Position numbers and translations under genes: made by a program
Source of the DNA: Alphaproteobacteria bacterium
Lineage (GTDB): Bacteria; Pseudomonadota; Alphaproteobacteria; UBA9655
Direction: 5' to 3'
NCBI GenBank assembly: GCA_013287665.1
Contig: JABDDK010000009.1
Coordinates: forward strand, 1 to 49,340
Length of the DNA: 49,340 nt
Part shown: positions 43,235-49,340 of the stretch, piece by piece
Position numbering within the stretch: position 1 is the stretch's first letter
Layout of the letters: every line of letters starts with the position of its first letter
The notes under the pieces: model-generated
Database searches by the model: none
What the model was told of the DNA's origin: nothing
Seen by the model: the letters and a program-made list of their open reading frames with translations, nothing else

Positions 43235-43819
43235 ATGAATAAAGATCTCTCCATCAGCCTTCGTGTTTCGTTCTTCACACTCCTCTTAACAGGAATTTTT
43301 TATCCTTATGTGATAACTGAAGTATCAAATCTTATATTTCACCACAAAGCGAAAGGAAGTCTGCTTTATGATGAAAACAAAACAGTCGTTGGATCAGAAT
43401 TAATAGCGCAGTTTTTTCAAAGCAAAGTCTACTTTCACCCAAGGCCCTCCGCTGCAGGTAAAGGATATGATGGTCTTGCTTCAGGCGCATCAAATGACTC
43501 TCCGACATCAAAAAAGTTTATCAGTCGTGTCGAAATGACAACGAAAGATCTCAAAAAAAACAATGATGAGCGAATCCCAATTGATTTAGTCACAACATCC
43601 GCAAGTGGTCTTGATCCACATATCACTCCAGAAGCCGCTAAGTGGCAAGCTCCTCAAATTGCTCTCGCACGCGATATTTCATTACGAAGAGTATTATCAA
43701 TTGTAACTGATAATACCCAATACCCGCAATTGGGGTTGCTGGGAAGTGCAAGAGTTAATGTGCTGAAATTGAACGTTGCTCTGGATCAATTTTTTGGCCC
43801 ACCGGTTGGACTCAAATGA
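43235..43819 (+). CDS. kdpC: Potassium-transporting ATPase, KdpC subunit
   Basis: A 194-residue protein with one N-terminal membrane helix and a periplasmic domain: GSELIAQFF, YFHPRPSAAG, SGASNDSPTS, TTSASGLDPHITPEAA. All four are KdpC signature blocks. It follows kdpB without a gap and overlaps the next gene by ATGA. It assists K+ binding by KdpA. Confidence 0.95.
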   Translation: MNKDLSISLRVSFFTLLLTGIFYPYVITEVSNLIFHHKAKGSLLYDENKTVVGSELIAQFFQSKVYFHPRPSAAGKGYDGLASGASNDSPTSKKFISRVEMTTKDLKKNNDERIPIDLVTTSASGLDPHITPEAAKWQAPQIALARDISLRRVLSIVTDNTQYPQLGLLGSARVNVLKLNVALDQFFGPPVGLK

Positions 43820-44982
43820 ATACGCGCCTTATTGATCAAGAAGATTTCTTTGAGCTTCTCGAAAAAGCAACTCGGGGACGACTTAAGATCTATACAGGTC
43901 CTGTCGCAGGAGTCGGAAAAACCTATCGGATGCTCGAAGAAGCTCACGCCCTCAAATCCCGAGGCGCTGATGTCGTTATTGCATATGTTGAAACACATGG
44001 TCGCAAGAGATTAGATGAACTCTTAGAAGGTCTTGAAGTCATCCCTAGAAAAAAATATGACTATAAAGGCGTCATCATTGAAGAAATGGATTTAGAGGCT
44101 GTATTAAAGCGCAAACCTCAAATAGCAATCGTCGATGAAGTCGCCCACACGAATGTGCCACTCTGTCGTAATCAGAAACGATATCAAGATATAATAGAGT
44201 TACTCAGAGCGGGAATTAATGTCATCTGTGCTTTAAATATCCAACATTTAGAGAGCTTAGGGGACGTCATTAAAAAATTTACGGGCGTCACCATTTATGA
44301 AACCGTCCCTGATAGTTTTCTTAAATATGCTGATCAAGTCATAAACGTAGATCTCGGCGTTGAAGATATCGTTCAAAGGTTAGAATCTGGACAAATTTAC
44401 AGTGATGATAAGATAACATTGGCGCTCAAAAATTTCTTTAAAGAAGAAAACCTATCTAAACTAAGGGAAATAGCTCTGCGCGAAGTGGCTGAGGTCATTG
44501 AACAAGCAGCTCAGCCCGCTGGAGTCCAATCTCTGAAATTAAAAGATGCCCTCTTTATGAGTGATCAAATTATGCTTTGCTTTCTCCCTCAGAAATGGAG
44601 TCAAAAGACACTCTTCAAAAAAGTCGCGAGACTTGCAGGTCGAATCAATCGCGAATGGTACCTTGTTTATGCTGAAACTCCCGAAGATGAACCAGAACGG
44701 ATTGATCTAGAAAAGCAAAGACATCTCTTTTCCGATATACAATTTGCAAAAGATTTAGGGGCACACATTGTCCATCTCAAGACAAATGATAGAATACATG
44801 CATGGATGGAATTTGCAAAAAAAGAGAATATTGCTCAAATCGTCATTGGGCGGATAGAAGAAAGTTGGTGGAAAGAATCATTACGCATAAATATATTACA
44901 AAATCTGATACAACAAACTAAAAAATTTGACCTTTACATCATGAACTACGACACTAGAATTACCGGTGGTGAATCCTCATGA
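43816..44982 (+). CDS. KdpD-like N-terminal sensor without a kinase domain
   Basis: A 388-residue protein equal to the cytoplasmic N-terminal part of KdpD and nothing more. The KdpD domain (about 20-230) has a P-loop GPVAGVGKT (28-36) and VDEVAHTN (106-113), and a universal-stress-like domain follows (about 250-380). The membrane helices and histidine kinase of a full KdpD (about 900 residues) are absent. The stop overlaps the next gene by ATGA, and that gene is a separate membrane kinase with a different architecture, so this is a real split and not a frameshift. It probably senses K+ or ATP state and acts on the partner kinase. Similar short KdpD proteins are known in some bacteria. Confidence 0.88.
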   Translation: MNTRLIDQEDFFELLEKATRGRLKIYTGPVAGVGKTYRMLEEAHALKSRGADVVIAYVETHGRKRLDELLEGLEVIPRKKYDYKGVIIEEMDLEAVLKRKPQIAIVDEVAHTNVPLCRNQKRYQDIIELLRAGINVICALNIQHLESLGDVIKKFTGVTIYETVPDSFLKYADQVINVDLGVEDIVQRLESGQIYSDDKITLALKNFFKEENLSKLREIALREVAEVIEQAAQPAGVQSLKLKDALFMSDQIMLCFLPQKWSQKTLFKKVARLAGRINREWYLVYAETPEDEPERIDLEKQRHLFSDIQFAKDLGAHIVHLKTNDRIHAWMEFAKKENIAQIVIGRIEESWWKESLRINILQNLIQQTKKFDLYIMNYDTRITGGESS

Positions 44983-46805
44983 AGTTAAGATCACAAATTG
45001 TTTTTGCCCAACTTCCTTCCGTAATCGTTATTTCATTAATAGCGATTTTGTTTGTTATTACGTTGATCACAATCCAGAACAAATCCTCTACGATTTTAGT
45101 CGATGATCTTAAAAGTATTTTAGCTATGCAAAGATTTACAGAGTCCTTAGAAGAGCTCGAGAATATATCCATTAAGAGCATTCGAAGTGGCTCGTTAAAT
45201 TTGTCTCAAAAAAAAGAATTAGAAAATAAAATTTCACAACAACTCATTATTCAGGAAGAAAATAAAGCGGACGAACGCGATAAAGAAAACTTGACACAAC
45301 CTTTGAAAGAAAGTTGGGATAAATATAAAATTTTAATAAGTATTCCCTCTTCAACAGAAGAAGATATAGAACAATCTTATAAAGAAATTAAAATAATTGT
45401 AAAAAATATTATTGATTTGCATTTAGATGAACTTGTTCGCAAGAAAACTATTTTATCTAGTTTTATTTCAAGTTTACTTTTGTTTGTAAGTTTGGGACCC
45501 ATTTTTATTTTAGTTTTTAGTTTTTTTGCATCTTGGTTCTTAACGGGTTTGCTTTTAAATCCATTAAATAAGATGGCTGAAATTATGAGACAAGTCGGGA
45601 CCGAAGGCAGCACACCTCTCATCCATATTAAAGGATCAGATGAAGTTGAAAGACTCTCTGAAGAATTTAATCAGATGACCATCCGCCTTGATGAATATCA
45701 CCGAAGTTCATTAGGACATGTCTTGAGAGATTATCAAATGCTAAAAGCAGGAATTGATTTCATTCCTAACCCAATTTTATTGTTTAATCATAAAAATGAT
45801 CTCATTTATAGCAACCAAGCCGCTCAAAAAATATTAGGAACACAAGAGTCTAATCCTTTTACAAATATTGAGACTCCGTCACACAACACTTTGAATAATA
45901 TTATCAACACTGTCGTATCCGCGAAAACACCCTTTATCCCTGACAAAAGCGCTGATGCAATTATTATAAATAGCAATAATAAGAAATTATTTTTTCTTCC
46001 ATTTATTTATCCTATAAAGAAGGTAAGTGGGAATGATCAGGCAAATATTTCAGGAATTTTTATGTTTCTAGAAGATTTAACGAATCAGCGCTCGGCTGAT
46101 TTAAGCATAACTGAAGTCTATGAAACCCTTCTTCATGAATTTCAGTCTCCCTTATCAGATGTTCACATGTCGATATACACATGTGCGGAAGAACTTGCTG
46201 GGCCCCTAACGGAAAAACAAAAAGAGATTCTTTATGCCGCCCGGGAGAAATGCGAAGTCTTAGAAAAACTCAGTCAGGACCTTCTCAATTTATCACAGGT
46301 CAACCAAATAACACCTGAGACGAAAACAGAAGATGTTAATCTCGTTGATGTCGTTATAAACCTCATTTCCTCTCTTCAATTAGACGCTGTTCAAAAGGGA
46401 ATATTCGTGGAGTTTCAGGAACCCCCTTATTTGAAGTCTATAAAAACGAATAGAAATCAAATGGAAATTCTCTTTGGAAATCTCATGAGAAATGCCATTC
46501 AATACGCTGACCCAAAGACGATTGTCAGAATTATGCTTCAAGAAAAAAAGAATTTTATAGAATTTTCAGTCAACAATGAAGGCGCACAAATTCCGCCCAA
46601 ACACAGAAAAAACATATTTAAGAAGTACTTTAAAGTCCCCGGACAAGCCTCTGAAGGAGCGGGATTAGGACTCTATATTGCTAAGCAAATTACGGATACG
46701 ATGGGAGCCAAGATTGGGTTTAAATCAACAGACAAAAGAGGAACAACATTTTGGATCCATTTCCCTATAACGGATTCAAGTCAAGAGGCCAAAGTGATAT
46801 CGTAA
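44979..46805 (+). CDS. Membrane sensor histidine kinase linked to kdp
   Basis: A 608-residue kinase. Membrane helices at about 8-30 and 158-192 enclose a helical external loop with coiled-coil character. A HAMP linker follows (about 190-240), then a PAS-like domain (255-370), a HisKA region with His386 in LLHEFQSPL, and a HATPase domain with the N box NLMRNAIQYA (501-510) and G box GAGLGLY (560-566). It is translationally coupled to the KdpD-like sensor by ATGA. It lacks the KdpD N-terminal domain. No response regulator follows, so the cognate KdpE-type protein must be elsewhere. Kinase call is firm; role in K+ control is by context. Confidence 0.88.
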   Translation: MKLRSQIVFAQLPSVIVISLIAILFVITLITIQNKSSTILVDDLKSILAMQRFTESLEELENISIKSIRSGSLNLSQKKELENKISQQLIIQEENKADERDKENLTQPLKESWDKYKILISIPSSTEEDIEQSYKEIKIIVKNIIDLHLDELVRKKTILSSFISSLLLFVSLGPIFILVFSFFASWFLTGLLLNPLNKMAEIMRQVGTEGSTPLIHIKGSDEVERLSEEFNQMTIRLDEYHRSSLGHVLRDYQMLKAGIDFIPNPILLFNHKNDLIYSNQAAQKILGTQESNPFTNIETPSHNTLNNIINTVVSAKTPFIPDKSADAIIINSNNKKLFFLPFIYPIKKVSGNDQANISGIFMFLEDLTNQRSADLSITEVYETLLHEFQSPLSDVHMSIYTCAEELAGPLTEKQKEILYAAREKCEVLEKLSQDLLNLSQVNQITPETKTEDVNLVDVVINLISSLQLDAVQKGIFVEFQEPPYLKSIKTNRNQMEILFGNLMRNAIQYADPKTIVRIMLQEKKNFIEFSVNNEGAQIPPKHRKNIFKKYFKVPGQASEGAGLGLYIAKQITDTMGAKIGFKSTDKRGTTFWIHFPITDSSQEAKVIS

Positions 46806-46888
46806 GCAACCTTTATTTATTTGCAATTTTCTCTTATCATCCTTAAAAATCATTAGATAATCTCATTCTGAACAAATGTGAGCACATT

Positions 46889-47470
46889 TTGGAACATCTT
46901 ACAGAAATTTTTGGCTGGCTTGTAGACTTTGTCAAGGATTGGGGCTATGTCGCCGTCTTCTTAGGCTCCATGATTGAAGGTGAATCTGTTATATTCATTG
47001 CTGGTTTTTTTGCACATGAAGGGTATTTATCTCTTCCTAAAATTATTATTATAGCCTTTACGGGAACACTTATCGCGGATCAAGCTCTTTATCATTTAGG
47101 AAAATATTACGGAAACCAAATTATAGATCGCTTCCCCTCTTTTCGCCCCCGTGCAGATAGAGCTTTTATATTATTAAGACGCTATCAGAATATTTTTATA
47201 TTAAGCTTTCGATTTATTTGGGGAATTCGAATTATAAGTCCCATTATCATAGGGAGCAGCGGCGTTAGTGCACTTCGTTTCACATTTTTAAATTTAATCG
47301 CTGCCGTTATTTGGTCTGTCGGAAGTTGTACAGCTGCTTATTTCTTCGCTCATCTTATCATGGATAAATTTCATCTTATTCCAAAAATACTTTTAGGTGT
47401 TCTTGTTTTTGGAGGTGGGGCCTGGTATCTTGCTTCCAAATGGAGAAAAAGAAGCGAAAGGAAGCATTAA
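46889..47470 (+). CDS. DedA-family membrane protein
   Basis: A 193-residue protein with four to five helices and the DedA pattern (FLGSMIEGESVIFIAGFFAHEG, GTLIADQALYHLGKYYG, FRFIWGIRIISPIIIGSS), including the conserved acidic Glu in MIEGE and the Arg residues in RFIWGIR. DedA proteins are linked to polyprenyl-phosphate or phosphatidylethanolamine turnover and to the proton-motive force, with the exact substrate varying by member. The start is a TTG; no better codon or clear ribosome site is seen. The stop overlaps the gpt start (TAATG). Confidence 0.88.
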   Translation: MEHLTEIFGWLVDFVKDWGYVAVFLGSMIEGESVIFIAGFFAHEGYLSLPKIIIIAFTGTLIADQALYHLGKYYGNQIIDRFPSFRPRADRAFILLRRYQNIFILSFRFIWGIRIISPIIIGSSGVSALRFTFLNLIAAVIWSVGSCTAAYFFAHLIMDKFHLIPKILLGVLVFGGGAWYLASKWRKRSERKH

Positions 47471-47910
47471 TGTCCCATAGGTATCCCGTCACTTGGCAAG
47501 AGTTTTATCGAAATGCACAAGCTCTTGCATGGCGTCTAAAAGAAGGATTTGAGTGGGAAGGTATGATTGCAATTACGAGAGGAGGTCTCGTACCAGCAGC
47601 CGTCATGGCACGTGAGCTTGGCATTCGCAAAATAGATACAGTTAGTGTCTTAAGTTATTGTGATAATGATAAACAGATCGACCCCCTTATTATTAAGCCT
47701 TGTCACGTTAAAGATGGTGGAAAAAACTGGCTTGTTGTTGATGATTTAGTGGACACGGGAACGACCGCTAAAATTGTGAGAGATATGCTTCCCAATGCAC
47801 ATATTACGGCTATTTATGCAAAGCCCCTCGGTAAAGATCTTGTGGATACATTCATGACAGAAGTCAGTCAAGACACCTGGATTGTTTTTCCATGGGAGGA
47901 AGAAACTTAG
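47470..47910 (+). CDS. gpt: Xanthine-guanine phosphoribosyltransferase
   Basis: The start at 47470 (AAGGAAG seven bases upstream, overlapping the dedA-like stop) gives 146 residues that match Gpt from end to end: [25 protein letters not shown], the PRPP loop [12 protein letters not shown], and DTWIVFPWE at the C-terminus. It salvages guanine and xanthine to their nucleotides. A longer frame starts inside dedA and is not used. The 3' end overlaps glmM by four bases on the opposite strand. Confidence 0.92.
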   Translation: MSHRYPVTWQEFYRNAQALAWRLKEGFEWEGMIAITRGGLVPAAVMARELGIRKIDTVSVLSYCDNDKQIDPLIIKPCHVKDGGKNWLVVDDLVDTGTTAKIVRDMLPNAHITAIYAKPLGKDLVDTFMTEVSQDTWIVFPWEEET

Positions 47911-49253
47911 GCCACCGCCACTTTAGGAATAGCCTTAAGCCTTTCCAAAATATGATCAACAATATCTGAAATCCTTTTTTCATCTTCACCTTCAGCCATC
48001 ACGCGAATCAAAGATTCTGTACCCGAAGCACGCACAAGAAGACGTCCCTTTTTTCCAAGCTTAGTGCTGGTTTCTTCAATAAGTTTTGTAACTTCTGGAT
48101 GTTTAAGTATTGAAGGACAAAGTTTAATATTTTTCAAAACTTGTGGAAGAGGCGTAAAGAGATTCATGACTTGGCTGGCAGGCTTCTGCTTCGAAATCAA
48201 AACAGTGAGAACTTGAAGAGCTGTTAAAAGACCGTCTCCGCCTGTCGCATAGTCAGAAAGGATAATGTGACCTGATTGTTCTCCACCAACGTTACAACCC
48301 AGATCTCGCATTTTTTCTGAAACGTAACGATCACCAACAGGCGCTCGCAAAAGCTTAAGATTGCGGGCTTCAAGATAGTGTTCAAGACCCAAATTAGACA
48401 TCAATGTCGCAACAACTCCTTTTCCATTCAAAAGCCCTCGAGAGTCCCAATCGGTCGCAATAAGAGCCATGATTTGGTCTCCATCTATAAGACGTCCATT
48501 CTCATCCGCAAAGACGACACGGTCAGCATCACCATCAAAGGCAATACCAACATGAGCTCCAACTTCTTTAACTTTTTCACACATTGCTTCGGGATGAGTC
48601 GCACCACAGTTTTCATTTATATTCTGACCATTGGGAGTCACATTGAGAGGAATAACTGTAGCTCCAAGTTCTTTAAGAACAAGAGGAGCTACTTTATAAG
48701 CTGACCCATGGGCGCAATCGACAACAACCTTCAATCCCTCAAAGTGAACTTCGCGGGGAATACTCCCTTTTACATATTCAACATACCGTCCCACTGCATC
48801 TTGAAGGAGCATCATCTGACCTAAATAAGAAGGTTGTACAAGGGGAAGTGCTGTCTCTAGTCGAGACTCAATCTCCGTTTCAACATCATCTGAGAGTTTA
48901 AATCCTGCAGGATCAAATAACTTAACCCCATTATCAGCAAAAGGATTATGAGACGCAGAAATCATAACACCTAAATCCGCACGGAGAGACCGTGTCAGCA
49001 TCGCAACAGCAGGGGTAGGCAACGGACCAACAAGCGCCACATCCATTCCCACAGAGACAAAACCAGCAGCAAGAGCTGACTCAACCATATAGCCCGAGAG
49101 GCGTGTATCTTTTCCAATGACCACACGGTGACGGTGATCACCACGCATAAAATGAAGGCCTATTGCTTGACCCAATCGGGTAAGCGTTTGTGGAGTCAGG
49201 GGTTCATGATTCGCTTGACCACGAATGCCATCAGTTCCAAATAATTTTCTCAC
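47907..49253 (-). CDS. glmM: Phosphoglucosamine mutase
   Basis: The start is taken as the GTG at 49251-49253, with AAGGA seven bases before it, because the protein then begins [12 protein letters not shown] as is normal for GlmM; an ATG seven codons upstream is possible. The 448-residue enzyme converts glucosamine-6-phosphate to glucosamine-1-phosphate on the route to UDP-GlcNAc for cell wall and lipid A. The catalytic phosphoserine is Ser101 in ISASHNPF; the metal loop is DGDADR, and the sugar-binding GGEQSGH and phosphate-binding [10 protein letters not shown] blocks are present. Confidence 0.95.
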   Translation of the reverse strand: MRKLFGTDGIRGQANHEPLTPQTLTRLGQAIGLHFMRGDHRHRVVIGKDTRLSGYMVESALAAGFVSVGMDVALVGPLPTPAVAMLTRSLRADLGVMISASHNPFADNGVKLFDPAGFKLSDDVETEIESRLETALPLVQPSYLGQMMLLQDAVGRYVEYVKGSIPREVHFEGLKVVVDCAHGSAYKVAPLVLKELGATVIPLNVTPNGQNINENCGATHPEAMCEKVKEVGAHVGIAFDGDADRVVFADENGRLIDGDQIMALIATDWDSRGLLNGKGVVATLMSNLGLEHYLEARNLKLLRAPVGDRYVSEKMRDLGCNVGGEQSGHIILSDYATGGDGLLTALQVLTVLISKQKPASQVMNLFTPLPQVLKNIKLCPSILKHPEVTKLIEETSTKLGKKGRLLVRASGTESLIRVMAEGEDEKRISDIVDHILERLKAIPKVAVA

Positions 49254-49294
49254 CGCTTTTCCTTCTTTCCACATAAATCATTTTTAAATTTACT

Positions 49295-49304
49295 TCTAAT
49301 TAGA
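49295..49304. promoter_or_regulatory. Palindrome TCTAATTAGA upstream of glmM
   Basis: A 10-bp perfect palindrome identical to the core of the 16-bp palindrome at the mucR promoter (16088-16103). It lies about 42 bases before the glmM start. It may be a MucR-family site or chance in AT-rich DNA. Confidence 0.35.
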
Positions 49305-49340
49305 TCTGGGCGCTATAACAATTTGTTACAATTTATTTAT

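Noticed and set aside
43816-46805. Frameshifted single kdpD gene
   Set aside because: The two frames have separate starts, an ATGA overlap, and the second protein has its own N-terminal membrane domain, HAMP and PAS-like region instead of the KdpD continuation.

Overview
This window looks like the chromosome of an alphaproteobacterium, moderately AT-rich, probably a host-associated lineage of the Holosporales/Rickettsiales type. The family-level evidence is a Ros/MucR regulator, an alphaproteobacterial-type Fur without CxxC pairs, a ~1600-residue NAD-glutamate dehydrogenase, an olsB-olsA-like pair and a full lipid A export block. The taxonomic placement is inference from gene content; no rRNA is present.

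Layout. 1-4.7 kb: 5' part of citrate synthase (gltA), a V4R-GAF-GGDEF diguanylate cyclase, rpe and a pterin dehydratase, and a class II aldolase. 4.7-6.3 kb: a small orphan gene behind two abutting RNA hairpins, then a RhuM-family accessory gene. 6.3-12.2 kb: Tat-exported DUF882 protein, a secreted protein of unknown function, a PqiC-like lipoprotein, MarC, a CBS-domain protein, a DUF4870 protein, a secreted repeat protein, and two palindromic repeat regions. 12.2-18.1 kb (minus strand): lpxL-like, tsaB, rimI, then mucR, a terminator, fur, olsB, olsA, miaB. 18.1-24.7 kb: a MITE-like element, a solitary MNT nucleotidyltransferase, and the ubiA-msbA-LPLAT-waaA-lpxK string. 24.7-32.7 kb: a large secreted protein of unknown function, rsmE, a Ca/Na exchanger and an acyl-CoA dehydrogenase, a second MITE, a small acidic protein, and dsbA-bolA-grxD. 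32.8-38.9 kb: tRNA-Gly(GCC), NAD-GDH and hemW. 38.9-46.8 kb: a nested MITE composite, then kdpFABC with a split KdpD sensor and a separate membrane histidine kinase. 46.9-49.3 kb: a DedA protein, gpt and glmM.

Genes that work together: lipid A maturation and export (lpxK, waaA, msbA, the LPLAT, the lpxL-like gene), probable ornithine-lipid synthesis (olsBA), iron/Fe-S handling (fur, bolA-grxD, miaB), potassium uptake (kdp), and glutamate and citrate metabolism (gdh, gltA).

The strongest non-textbook signals are: (i) nested palindromic MITE-like elements with 10-14 bp flanking direct repeats that landed at the stop codons of miaB and hemW, one of them next to the kdp promoter; (ii) a repeat that supplies the last residues of MiaB; (iii) a perfect 16-bp palindrome between the mucR promoter and its start codon, whose 10-bp core recurs upstream of glmM; (iv) a terminator between mucR and fur that leaves fur no visible promoter; (v) the small orphan gene with a doubly hairpinned leader; and (vi) a split Kdp sensor with no kdpE. 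I did not find a clearly new multi-gene system; the small orphan gene with its structured leader and the MITE family are the best candidates for undescribed biology.
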